NCBI RefSeq assembly: GCF_024323335.1
Contig: NC_066585.1
Span: 341,559,346-341,623,345 of the forward strand
Direction of reading: 5' to 3'
DNA: 64,000 nt
Source: Lathyrus oleraceus
Taxonomy: Eukaryota > Streptophyta > Magnoliopsida > Fabales > Fabaceae
In this document: in pieces, positions 49,304-60,878 of the stretch
Position numbering within the stretch: position 1 is the stretch's first letter
Layout of the letters: each line of letters begins with the position of its first letter
The notes under the pieces: model-generated
Told to the model about the DNA's origin: nothing
The model's input: the letters and a program-made list of their open reading frames with translations, nothing else
Databases searched by the model: none
Translations under genes and position numbers: made by a program

Positions 49304-52300
49304 ATGTCCGTTTCAAACGACAAGATCCCCACCAATCTTCCCATTCTTGATTCAAAGAACTACAACAAATGGTGCAAACAAATGAAAGTTTTGTTTGGCT
49401 ACCAAGACGTGCTCGATGTGATTACTACCGGTGTTACCCCTCTTGTTGAAGAGGCTACAGCTGCCCAACAAGCCACTCACTAAGAAGAGAAGAAGAAAGA
49501 CTACATGGCTCTCTTCTTGATACATTCTTGCGTCGATGAAGACAACTTCGAAAAGGTTGGTGATTGTGACTCGGCGAAGAAAGCTTGGGATATACACGAG
49601 AAGGCGTATGCGGGAGTTGACAAAGCGAAGGTGGTGAGGTTACAAACTCACAAGAGGCAGTTTGAATTACTCCAAATGGAAGAGAAGGAAACGGTCAACG
49701 ATTACATAACGTGTGTGACGCGTTTGGTGAATCAAATGAAGGCTTGTGGTGAGTCGGTTTCGGAGGAAAACATTGTGTCGAAGGTGTTGCGTTCTTTAAC
49801 GGCAAGATTCGACAACATTGTTGTTGCGATTGAAGAATCGAAGGATTTCAAGACCATGACGAAGGATGAACTACAAAGTTCATTGGAAGCTCATGAACAA
49901 AGGATGGATGAAAGAGGAAACGATAAGGCAAAAGCGGAAGTGGCTTTGCAAGCTCGTTTCAATGAGAAGAATAAGAGATCGAAAGGGAAATGGTCTTCTA
50001 GAGATAAGAAGAATTTCCAGAATTTTGGTGGAAAAGATCCACAAAATTCAAGAGGACAAAGAGGAGAAGGAACCTCCAAGGATGGTAGTCAAGGCAACTA
50101 CAAGCCGCTCGACAAAAGTACCAAGAGATGTTACAATTGTCAAAAGCTTGGACATTTCTCAAGAGATTGTCGTTTCAAGCGCAAGGAGAGTGATGCGGAT
50201 GAAGCTAAGGTTGCTAGGCAAGAAGTGGATGATGATATCACACTTCTTGTGGTGATTACGGAGGAGAATAATGGCATGGACAGCAATAGAAAGTTGTTGG
50301 ACAACAACTACTGCAGTGCAGAAAAAGTGCAGAAAATACGTTCGGAGAAAAACGCATTAGTAACGGTTCGAGATGGAGTCCAAGGTAGTGATGAGTGGTA
50401 CTTGGATTCTGGTTGTTTGACGCATATGACGGGTAGAAAAGATTGGTTCGTGAAGATCAATCAAGCCACGCGAAGTAGAGTGAGATTCGTGGATAATACG
50501 ACTTTAGCGGCCGACGGTGTCGGTGATGTCTTGATCATGAGGAGGGATGGTGGTCATTCCTTGATCAAGGACGTTTTGTACATTCCTGGAATTAAGTGTA
50601 ACATTTTAAGCATTGACCAATTACTTGAAAGGAATTACACAATTCGCATGGAAAACAAAGTATTGCGCGTTTTGGACCAAAATGGAGTTTTGATCCTTAA
50701 GGCTCCTATGGCTGCCAATAGAACTTTCAAGATTGAGTTGAAAGTTATGGAGCATATGTGCTTAGCTACTGCTGCGAGTCGTGAGGAATGGTTATGGCAC
50801 TACCGTCTCGGTCATCTCAACTTTCGTGATCTCGACGCGTTATAAAGACATGGTATGGTGTCCGGGCTGCCAAGGATTAATATTCCAGCTGAAATATGCG
50901 AAGAGTGTGTTCACGGGAAGCAACACAAGAGTAATTTCAGCAAGGATGTGGGTCATAGGACCAAGCATCACCTTGAGGTGGTGTATTCCGATTTATGCGG
51001 ACCGATGCAAGTCAATTCCTACGGTGGCAATCGATACTTTGTCACGTTTATTGATGATTTTAGTAGGAAGTTGTGGATTTACCTCATTAAGAGGAAGGAT
51101 GAGGTGTTTGAAGTGTTCAAACGGTTTAAGTCAATGGTTGAGCGCCAATGCGGTAAAAAGCTCAAAACTCTCAAAACGGACGGTGGTGGTGAATTCACAT
51201 CCGGTGAGTTTATGAGCTATTGCAATGATGAGGGGATAATTTGTGAGGTGGTGCCTCCCTACACTCCACAACAAAATGGCATTGCGGAGAAAAAAAATCG
51301 GACAATCATGAACATGGTACAAACCATGTTAAAAGGCAAAAATTTACCGAAAGAGCTTTGGGGTGAAGCGGTATCTACAACTTCCTATTTGTTGAATAGG
51401 TGTCCGACAAAGAAGCTGGAAAAGATAACTCCATAAGAGGTATGGTCCGGATTCAAACCGAGTTTGAGTCACTTGCGCGTTTTCGGTTCGGTTGCGTTTC
51501 GACACATTCCGGGACAGCTTAGAAAGAAGCTTGATGATAAGGGTGAGAAGCTGTTACTTGTTGGATATCATCCTACTGGAGGCTACAAATTGTTTGATAT
51601 GAGTAGCAAGAGGATTGTGGTAAGTCGGGACGTGATTGTGGACGAAATCCGGACGTTTGACAGCAAAATTTCTGTTGTTTCTGTATAGGAAATTGATTTA
51701 CCAAATGAGGTAATCGATTTCCAGCCCGTGACAGAGCCCCCTGGTGCTGCTGGAAGTCAAAATTCAGGCCTAGAAATCGATTTCCTGGGAGGAAATTTGA
51801 ATTTCCAGCCTATTAATGATCCTGGATAGCAACCATTCGCAACGGAGGATGGTGAAACGAGTAGACGACCAACGAGGCAGAGAGGTATGCCTCAAAGACT
51901 CCGAGATTGTGAGGTATTCCGTGATAGCGAGATCAATCATGATGTTGATCTCATCCATTTCGCTTTAATGGCCGAATCCGAACCGGTGAATACGGAGGAG
52001 GCATTAAGCGATCCAAAATGGATGAGTGCAATGAAGGATGAGGTGGAATCAATTGAGAAAAACAATACTTGGATGTTGGTCGATTTACCGAAAGGTAAAA
52101 AGGCAATTGGTGTGAAATGGGTCTTCAAGGTGAAAGCAAATCTGAAAGGTGAGATAATCAAGCATAAGGCTCGATTAGTGGCAAAGGGAATTTTGCAAAA
52201 GGAAGGCATTGATTTTGATGAGGTATTCGCACCAGTTGCAAGGCATGAAACCATCCGGTTAGTTGTTGCGATTGCAAATACCAACAGCTGGCCGTTATAT

Positions 52301-53527
52301 TAAATGGACGTCAAATCGACATTTTTGAACGGTCCATTGGATGAAGAGGTGTATGTGGGACAGCCACCGGGTTTTGTTGTTCAAGACCAAGAGGCAAGAG
52401 TCTACAAGTTGAGGAAGGCACTCTATGGTTTGAAACAAGCTCCAAGAGCTTGGAACAAACGCATAGATGGTTTTCTTAACGATATTGGTTTCAAGAAATG
52501 CGTGTCCGAGCATGGGGTGTATGTGAAAACGGGTGCTAGCGAAGGGGTGATCATTCTTTGTCTATATGTGGACGATTTGTTGATTACCGGAAGTTGTGAA
52601 TCATACATTTGAAAGTTCAAGCAAGAGCTTATGAGGGAATTTGAAATGAGTGACCTTGGTGCTATGACATACTTCTTAGGCATAGAGTTCCAAAAGACAA
52701 AGTTGGGGCTGCTCATGCATCAAAGAAGGTATGCAATGGAGATCTTGAAGAGGTGTGATATGGAGCATTGCAATGCTGCCATAACTCCATCTGAGGCACA
52801 GTTACAACTATCCAAGAGTGAGGAAGAGCAAGATGTGGATCCAACTCAATACCGGAGATTGGTTGGATCATTGCGTTACTTGTGCAATACGCGGCCTGAT
52901 TTGGCGTTTAGTGTCGGTATTGCTAGTAGGTTCATGGAAAAGCCAAAGGTATCACACTTGGCAGCGGTTAAGAGGATCCTTCATTATGTGAAAGGTACTC
53001 TTGGCTATGGAATTTTGTTTCCGGCAAGTGACACGGGCAGAAGTTGCAATTTACTTGGATACACAAACTCCAATTGGTGTGGAGATAAAGACGATCGAAA
53101 ATCAACGGCGGGTTATGTCTTTATGTTCGGCGGTGCACCAATCTCTTGGTGTTCTCGAAAGGAGCCAGTGGTTGCTCTCTCTTCTTGCGAGGCAGAGTAT
53201 ATTGCAGCTTCGATGTGTGCATGCCAAGTTGTGTGGCTTAATTTGTTGTGTGAGCTGGACAACTGCACGAGAGAGGGAGTTTTATTGTTGGTGGACAACG
53301 TTTCAGCCATCAACCTTGCTAAGAAACCCATAGCACATGAGAGAATCAAGCACATTGAGATGAGGTTCCATTACTTGCGCGATTTGGTGAGTTCTGGACA
53401 GTTACGTTTAAGCTACTGCAGAAGTGAAGAACAAGTCGCGGACTTGTTGACGAAATCGGTTAAAAACGATGTTTTCAAGCGACTCGTGGTGAAGTTGGGG
53501 ATGAAGAACATCGAGCATTTGACTTAA
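49304..53527 (+). pseudogene. Copia gag-pol, in frame throughout, seven nonsense codons
   Basis: From ATG at 49304 the frame is unbroken by indels to TAA at 53525-53527. Stops lie at 49481 (TAA), 50843 (TAA), 51434 (TAA), 51686 (TAG), 51827 (TAG), 52301 (TAA) and 52610 (TGA). Domains: UBN2-type Gag (49304-50100); zinc knuckle CYNCQKLGHFSRDC (about 50130-50172); protease (WYLDSGCLTHMT, about 50395-50430). Integrase has an HHCC finger (HYRLGH ... CEECVHGK, 50797-50925) and DDE residues in YSDLCGP, KTDGGGEF and NGIAEKKNR. RT has VDDLLITG (about 52570), and RNase H lies at 53040-53400. The first RNase H catalytic motif reads GYTNSNW where the family has Asp, so this activity is probably also lost. 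Confidence 0.93.
51688..51806. repeat. Two pairs of near-palindromes in the IN-RT spacer of the copia pol
   Basis: GGAAATTGATTTACC (51688-51702) and GGTAATCGATTTCC (51709-51722) start 21 bp apart. AGAAATCGATTTCC (51772-51785) and GGAAATTTGAATTTCC (51791-51806) have centres about 20 bp apart. They lie in the poorly conserved linker before the RT. Confidence 0.7.
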
Positions 53528-53534
53528 GGTGGTG

Positions 53535-53886
53535 TGTTGGATATTATATAAGTCAAATGCAATATAACTATGATCAGAAGCATGTTTGGAGAATAGCTTA
53601 TTTGAGAAGCTATTTGGAAAAGCTACCAAAATGCTGCAGGAAAACCAGAAAAATACTTTTGTTTTTAGGCTGTTTTTGTTTAGCTTTTGTTTGTTACTTT
53701 GTTAAGTGTTAGTAGGAACTATATATACATTTTGTAACATGTTGAATGAATTAATGTCATATGATTTTTACCCTCTCAATTAATCTCTATTCTCTCTAAA
53801 CCTCATCTTCCCCAATCCTCCAATTTCACCAAAATTATCCATCACCTCCATTGATTCACATACAAGCTTTTGTGCTTGTTCCAACA
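53535..53886 (+). repeat. 3' LTR of the copia element
   Basis: 352 bp. The preceding GGTGGTG is a weak polypurine tract. It is followed by GTTAT (53887-53891). Confidence 0.9.
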
Positions 53887-53891
53887 GTTAT

Positions 53892-54215
53892 ATAGTTTTT
53901 GGATTCTATAAGTATGAGGTGGATGAGTTTGTCTTGAATTTTGTCACGAATAAGATGATAATCCATCTCAATATTTTTGGTTCTTTCATAAAAGATTGGG
54001 TTGAATGTGATGGTTCTTTCATAAAAGATAGGGTTGAATGTGATGTGAATGACGCTTGTGTTATCGCAGAAGATGGTAACATGTGCATGATAGGAGATCG
54101 AGAAGTCTTCCATTAGATAAATGAGTCATTGAGCTTCGCATAATATCTTTGCAAGGACACGACACTCAGCTTCGGAGGAAGATCTGGACACTACTTGCTG
54201 ATACGATCTTAGTAA
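53892..54215 (-). pseudogene. Older copia RNase H, main part, with a 33-bp internal duplication
   Basis: The minus strand carries SSSEAEC near 54165-54180, FCDNTSVIHI near 54050-54080 and HERT-like NPIFYERT, as in copia RNase H. The NPIFYERT segment is duplicated in frame (53979-54011 and 54012-54044, 33 bp each). The frame runs to the insertion site of the copia element and continues at 48909. Upstream of about 54215 the homology stops. Confidence 0.75.
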
Positions 54216-54819
54216 AAATAATTAGTATAAATGAATTACTCGTTTTCTCATAGTCGGAATCGAGTTTTAGCCTGAAATTATCCTGATCGCTTTCGAATGG
54301 TCGGCGTGTTAAAGTGCAAAATTTTGTTTTTGAAAATTAATTGCTTTTAAATAATTAAAAAGTTGTTTAAGATGAAAAAGAAAGTTTAAATGTGTCACCG
54401 ACTTTCGCTTGATTAATAGAGGACTTTATACTCACAATCGTCCGCTTTTGCATGATCCGTTTGTGTCTTTAAAATCTATTTTTGAAAATATTAATTTTTG
54501 CATTTTTAATAAAAGGTACTTTCGTAAAGCAGATAATAAAAATATAATTTTTCGCTTGAGTCTGATACAAGTTCCGTTTTTTCAAACGTGAACTGATATT
54601 TCTAAGTCACGATTTTCATAGTAATTATTTTAATTAGAAAAAACTAAAAATGATCCCTTAAACAAATTTCATTTAATCAATTAATTACGCTTTATATGTA
54701 AGTACTATCAAAACGACGATCATCACATTCGAAACAATGATAATTTAACCGAACATAATTAATACGAATAAACTACGATGATTAATTTGCATATTAAGTA
54801 AATTAAGCATAATGTAGTA

Positions 54820-54821
<2 letters not shown>
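54216..54821. other. Repeat-derived AT-rich sequence, family uncertain
   Basis: No coding sequence is recognised. Together with 54906-55600 it has the feel of an LTR or UTR of an Athila/Cyclops-type element read on the minus strand, but I find no termini. Confidence 0.35.
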
Positions 54822-54904
<83 letters not shown>

Positions 54905-54905
54905 G
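54822..54905. repeat. (AAT)n microsatellite
   Basis: About 28 perfect trinucleotide units; poly-Ile or poly-Asn translations are artefacts. Confidence 0.96.
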
Positions 54906-55600
54906 CAGTAATTAAACAATTTATAATGCAGAACAAAGACAATAAAATGTTTGAGTTAAATTTTGGAAAATTATGCCGGCATGATTAAATAACAAATGAT
55001 TCAAGAGTACATAAATTAGTACATAAATTACTTTAAAAAATGACTTATAAGGTGTACTTATTACTCGGTGTGAGCAAATAAGTGCTTTTACCAAAGTGAT
55101 TATTTCTGTCTAAAACAATATTTAAAAGCTTGGATGATGAAAACTGAAAAATAAGGTCATATTTATATACCAAAAATTCGTAATAGTAACGGCTAGGAAA
55201 TGGGAAAAGTGTTGGAGAAAAATATGCATAAGTGGACGACTCGTTCTGAGAAGTGGGGCGAAAAACGTGGTTTGGGCTGACTGGCGGTCGTCAAGAAGGG
55301 ATGACGGGGGTCAGCTCTTTTTTTTTTCATACTTGACCGTTAGTTCTTCAAAAACTCGTTTCTTTGCTTTTTCTCGCCGTTTTTACTTGCACAAGTCTCC
55401 GACTGTCATGTTCCTGAAATGCAATGATAATACCAACATAATACTACCAAAACATATAAAATGATACTAAAATACATGATAATCGAGTTAAAATACTTAT
55501 GTATTATCAAACTCATATACACTTGAACCATAATTTGTCCTCAAGCAACTTGGCTAGCATATAAATATTTAAAATGCAACAACATGATTATAAAGACTTA
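54906..55600 (-). other. Possible Athila-like LTR or UTR fragment
   Basis: The block around 55515-55550 (CACTTGAACCATAATTTGTCCTCAAGCAA) recalls a sequence common in plant Athila-group LTR or UTR regions. No ends or coding sequence are visible. Weak. Confidence 0.3.
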
Positions 55601-56916
55601 AAGAATCCATAACACTCAAATACTCATACGTGGCTACAAAATTCAGTTTAGCCAAAATTGACTTGATAGGTACTAAATGTACACTAAGGACATCATAAGA
55701 CATAATTCTGCGAACACCATGAACACTTGAGCACTCTCTCTCAAGGACATCTCTACCTATCTCGCGGTCATGAAACTTGACTTCATACTCTCTTCAGATT
55801 CAAGAAACTTTAGCGACTTATCAAAATAATTGATAAATACATGGTTGGACTCCAACCAAATCATTCCTAGAATAATGTCAAGTTAACTTAGAGGAAAACA
55901 CACTAAGTCAATCCCAAAATATCTACCATAAATTATCAAAGGATAATTCAGGCACACCAAAAAAGTAGTCATTGAACCATTAGCTAGGGTATCAATGACC
56001 ATGCTACCACTCATAGTCGAGACTTCCAAATTCAACCTCGACACATACTTAGTTGATATAAACAAATGCGTTGCACCCGTATCAATAATAGTAATCAAAG
56101 GAATATTACTGATAAAGCACGTACCTCAAATCAAGTTATCAGATGCAATAGGCTCTGCTCTACTCAAGGCAAAAACTTTTCCTCCAGACTGAGCCTTCTT
56201 AGGTTTCTCACACTAAGTACTAATATGACCCCGTTTTCCATAATTAAAGCAAGTCACATTATTGCTCCTACAGTCAGTAGCTCGGTGACCTGACTTTCCA
56301 CACTTGAAGCAATTCATAGTTGTCCTCTTGCACTCAAGAAGACGATGTCTAAACTCACCACATCAGAAACATATCACAGAAGTAGGAGTCCCTACCCCAC
56401 TTCGCTCTTTCCCACCTATAGCCTTTTGATCAACCTTTTTATTCTCTTTGTTAGCTGGAGTACTATACAGTTTCCCACGATTCTAATTCTCCCATTTCTT
56501 CTCACTAAGACTCTAATAGTGAGCAGACTAGGCTATATTATCCTCATCATATATTTTTCACTTACTCACTAGCACAGAAAATTGGCGAATCTCTTGGTAC
56601 CCAATACCTTGCTTAATCTCGGGCCTCAAGCCGCTCTCGAACTTGATACACTTTGATCCCTCAGCAGCCACACCATTATAGTATGGATAAAACTTCACCA
56701 ATTCCTCAATAACACATGAACTCATGCAATCAATGAAACCCTGAATGAAACCCCCACACCTGAAACATCTCAGAGAAGAAAAATCTTATCCCCCACTTGT
56801 TTCAATCCCACTCTTGCTGGCAAGCAATTAAAAAAATAAGCACCGACAGTGTTTCACACACATGTCGCATACTAGGGAACAAACAAAATTGCAAAAACCT
56901 GGGCAGATGAATCGAC
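55601..56916 (-). pseudogene. Degraded Tekay-type gag-protease (copy A)
   Basis: On the minus strand, from high to low coordinates: traces of Gag near 56560-56720 (EIKQGIGYQEI-like), three decayed CCHC knuckles (about 56200-56380), and a retropepsin with [12 protein letters not shown] (about 56060-56098) and LGMIWL near 55860-55880. The order and wording match the intact Tekay protein closely. Numerous stops and frameshifts are present, and homology fades near 55620 before the RT. It adjoins its primer site and 5' LTR on the right. Confidence 0.8.
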
Positions 56917-56918
56917 CT

Positions 56919-56930
56919 TCTATGATACCA
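56919..56930 (-). other. Primer-binding site remnant of Tekay copy A
   Basis: Minus strand TGGTATCATAGA beside the LTR start; a decayed TGGTATCAGAGC. Confidence 0.6.
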
Positions 56931-57621
56931 CTATGTAACACCTTACTTCCTGACTTGACAAATAATTAAATAAAACATAAATTCTTCAAGTAGAAATGTT
57001 ACTCAACATACAAACAACTCATATTTGAACCACATAATTTAAAATTTTAAACCATTTGATAAGCAGTGAAACTATAAAATACTCGGCATAAAAAGCCTCA
57101 ACAACATTATTAGTTTGAAAAGTGGTTCATCATCAAAAATCAAAGAAAAATATACGCAACATAAACAAATAAAGAATAGTTTGTTCCCCTCGTGTTACAT
57201 ATCAGAGTGACTCCAACTATGAGACTCGATGGACAAACAACTAAAAAGACACAACGACATCCTCAATATCAAGCTCCTATCCAGGTACCTGATTGTCTAT
57301 ACTCCAGAGGAGCACATACGCAACAACACAAATAGGGGGTCAGAATATATTCAAATAAGACTTGGTGCACAAAATAATCAGAGTAGGTTCATGCATCACA
57401 ATCATGCACATATCAAATATGCACCACATTATCACTTATTCGTATATAACCCACATTATGATCATTCACCAATCACACAATTCATACAAGTGTATTCATC
57501 ATTACACACAAATTTCATTTGCACAACCATCATGTAATGCAATGCAAAATCAACTCAACTAATGTTCGTCATGGTCCCCACTTTGAACTGGACTCACAAC
57601 TCAACTTTATATGCATGCGGT

Positions 57622-58566
57622 CAGGGACGGAGCCACATGTGGTGGTAAGGGGGCATGTGCCCCCATTATATTTTCAAGAAAATTGTAATATTATTATATA
57701 TTTATATAACAATTGATAAAAAAAATATTTTTTTTAAAAATAGTAATTTATCAAATAATTGAAAGAGTATTTTGCTATGAATTTATAATTTAAAATTATA
57801 TAATATATAGGCAAAATTACATCAAAAAAAATTTAAATTATTTTTGTGTAATAGATTGATCATTTAAGTTTTTGGGTGTAACAACTCGGTCATTTAAGTT
57901 ATCATACATGTGCATCGCTAGTCTCTTTTAACAGTGTGAATGTGTAAATTATGGATGAAATTATTTTGAGTGGTTATAAAAATAATGAAGTGCACCCAGA
58001 AATACAACTGTCACAAATTTCTAAATATTCTAAACATGAAGAAAAAGATTTGAAATCAATCTAAATGACCAAATTGTTATAAAAATTACTTAAATGACCA
58101 ATTTATTACAAAAAAATAATTTAAAAGGATGTAAATATATGAATAATTGTTTATTATTTCATTTGTGAATTATTTATTTGAAAAGTTAATTTTGAATTTA
58201 AAATGTGTTCGGATAAATTGATTTTTTATTTAATTTCAAAATAATATTTTACTAAAAGTTTTTTTTTAAAAATTGCTTTATATATTTTTATTTTAATACT
58301 AAGATGTCATTACAATCAGCTACTCATATCATCGTCAATTAATTACTTATATATAAAAGTAGATAGATAAATATTATTATTGATAATAAAATTAAAAAGA
58401 TTACATAAATAAAAAATTTAAATTTTATTATTATTTTTTAAAGATAAATTTTATAATATGATATATATTTATAATTTTAAATTCTATTCGTCGTAGATAT
58501 ATTATGCTATAAATTCATAAATTAATATATTGCCCCCAGAGCATAAAATTGTTGGCTCCGTCCCTA
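57622..58566. mobile_element. Non-autonomous hAT-like DNA transposon
   Basis: 945 bp. Terminal inverted repeats CAGGGACGGAGCCA (57622) and TGGCTCCGTCCCTA (58553-58566) match over 12 of their 14 bases. They are flanked by 8-bp duplications CATGCGGT (57614-57621) and CATGTGAT (58567-58574), which differ at two bases. The intact Tekay LTR has 'catgcggtaccgac' unbroken at this spot, confirming the empty site. There is no transposase. An internal foldback (imperfect 36-bp arms at 57835-57870 and 58084-58122) may be a second, smaller element inside. Confidence 0.85.
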
Positions 58567-59160
58567 CATGTGATACCGACTCAACATTTGGTTCTTCATA
58601 CGAACCGGGTTCCAATCAACTGCGAATCCCGAACCTCCACTATGAGCTCCAAGCCCCCATTATGAGCTTGAGACAAGTCACTAGACCCCACTCTGAACTA
58701 GCGAACATGTCACTTTCATAACAATGACAATATATGATGCATGGAATTTAATCATGCAACGATAACAACACAGTCGACGATTACAACCCCACCATGACTA
58801 TAACAATCACACAATAACAACAACATAGCAAATATTACAGCCCTACTTTGATCATAATCAACCATGCATTAAACGCAATACAAGTAGTTTTCACTTCTAA
58901 CCACCCGCATCATCAATCATCAACAAACATATATAATGATTCACACAATTATATATACAATTCACAATATATATTCACATAATGAACATACATCCACACA
59001 TCAATTATCTCACAAGGCACTACCATGAGGTATCTATGTGTGTTAGCTCTCTAACGCTTCAAATGACACTTCATATGGACTTACGGAACCATAGTTATGA
59101 CAAAATTATCGAGGAATAAACATGGTTCAGTTTAGAATTTTTTCCAAAAATTAGACGACA

Positions 59161-59352
59161 TCAATCGATTGACATGGGCTGTCAAACGATTGACATCAAG
59201 TCCATTTGCTTATTGCCTTTCCAAAATTTCTCTTAAAAACTGCATGCAATCGATTAATCCCTTCAATTAATCGATTGACATAGTGAAAATTTCCATATTT
59301 TTGCAAAATAACACATGTGCAATCGATTGACGTATGGTATCAATCGATTGAC
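59161..59352. promoter_or_regulatory. Three paired-palindrome units in the LTR of Tekay copy A
   Basis: TCAATCGATTGAC + 7 bp + GTCAAACGATTGAC (59161-59194); GCAATCGATTAAT and ATTAATCGATTGAC (59246-59279); GCAATCGATTGAC + 7 bp + ATCAATCGATTGAC (59319-59352). This is the same layout as at 34619-34796 in the intact Tekay, but with a different palindrome. Function unknown. Confidence 0.5.
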
Positions 59353-60020
59353 ACAAGTTAAACTTCCCGAATTTCCAATTTTTTCTGTATCATTCATCTT
59401 CCTCATCACATATCTCTCAACCTCATTCCAATCTTGTTATCACATTCAAAGTACAACAAAATCACATTCTATTTGACCAACACATCAATTACCCTTAGAT
59501 TAACATTAATCTATCATTTTTATCATGATTTAGACACCCTTAGATGACTAATCTCTCTCTTTACCTTATAATTCCAGCAAAACCAGGAAAAACTACCTTC
59601 TAAGGTCTTCTCTCCCAAAAGTCGTAGCTCTCTTCTTCTTCTTCTTCTCCATTCTCCTCTTTTTCACGTACTGACAAAAAGGCTCTAAAAACCAATTTCT
59701 CTAATTTTTTGAATATATAATATTCTAATTAACTTCTCATAATTCAGTTTTTTGGCCCAACAAAAAGCCAGCTTCTCTCTAGTAACCACTTAATTTTCTC
59801 AATTTTCAAAATTTGCCCAAATCCTCATGTTCTATCAATTTCTAATTATTTAATTAAATAAATTTTACTAAAACTAATTATTTAAGCAAAATTTCCAGCA
59901 ATTACTACTCACCGACCAAACCACCAAAAATTACACAAAATAAATCACTCAATTAAATTAAATCAAATAAATAATTAAATAAATAGATAAATAATAGGTT
60001 AATTAAGTTGGGGTGTTACA

Positions 60021-60792
60021 TTCATCATTCTTTAAACATGATGCATCAATTAGCTCATGGAACATGCAACAACCACAACAACATAGCTTTAACACGATTC
60101 ATAATCAAGTACACAACCCAGTAAGACAAGAATCACATAATTCATAACTCAAAATCACATATAATCGCAACATCATAAACCATAGAAATTCCATTTCCAA
60201 AACTGTACAATTTAACCCAATCAATAGTATTAGAGTGAGATTCATGGCCTATTGCTCAAGAGTCATCATCCTCAAGGGAATTAGAAGGAAATCACATATA
60301 TATTCTGGGTTTAAGGGGGAAATTCCACTATCCAAATGCTAACATACCAATTACAGAATAATCTCCCCCTTACCTTATTATTGCTAAAAATCTTCCACTA
60401 AGCTCTCAACAATTGCGGTAACTCTTCCTTTCACAATCTTTCATGCGATCTCCTTGGTGAATTTGAGACTTTCTCTTAATTTTTTGAAAAAGAAAGTTTT
60501 TTTGGGGGGAAGAATAGAGCGACTAGGGTTTTTGGCCTTTTTTCTTGTTTTTCTCCAAAGATACGTGTTTTTCTCCTCCTCGTCTCTCCTCTCCCTTTTT
60601 ATTCCCTAATTTCTCAATATCTCTAAAATTTCTAATTTAGTAATAAATCTCAAATAATTCATATTAATAATATAATTTCCAATAATTCATTATTATTAAT
60701 GTTAATAATAATAATAATCCTAATAATAAAATAATAATATTATTTTAAATAATAATAATAATAGTAACCATGATGAAAACAACAACAACAAC

Positions 60793-60836
<44 letters not shown>

Positions 60837-60878
60837 GAAGAAGAAGAAGAAGAATTTAATAAATTTTGGGGTTTTAAA
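60021..60878 (-). repeat. Partial 3' LTR of a second degraded Tekay (copy B)
   Basis: The right end GGGGTTTTAAA followed by ACTCTCCCCCAC is a mutated form of the Tekay LTR end and polypurine tract. The left part is missing, and the LTR of copy A begins immediately, as if A inserted into B. It contains a compound microsatellite (AAC)n(AAT)n(AAG)n at 60778-60855. Confidence 0.7.

Larger units (their letters stand above)
48910..53886 (+). mobile_element. Ty1-copia retrotransposon with one open frame broken by seven stops
   Basis: 4977 bp with LTRs 48910-49262 (353 bp) and 53535-53886 (352 bp), TGTTGG...CCAACA, and target duplication GTTAT at 48905-48909 and 53887-53891. Gag-pol runs from 49304 to 53527. 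Comparing the LTRs by eye I find about 16 substitutions (about 13 transitions) and two small indels, so the insertion is old. It inserted into the RNase H tail of an older, oppositely oriented copia element. Confidence 0.93.
56934..60020 (-). repeat. 5' LTR of Tekay copy A, with a hAT-like insertion
   Basis: Bounded by TGTAACACC (56934) and GGGTGTTACA (60011-60020), as in the intact Tekay. Without the 945-bp insertion and its 8-bp duplication it is about 2.13 kb. The region around 57530-57650 and 58575 aligns with the 34030-34100 part of the intact LTR ('atgcggtaccgact'). Three pairs of TCAATCGATTGA-type palindromes lie at 59161-59352. Confidence 0.8.

Noticed and set aside
54745..54942. Poly-Ile ORF
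   Set aside because: Translation of an (AAT)n microsatellite.
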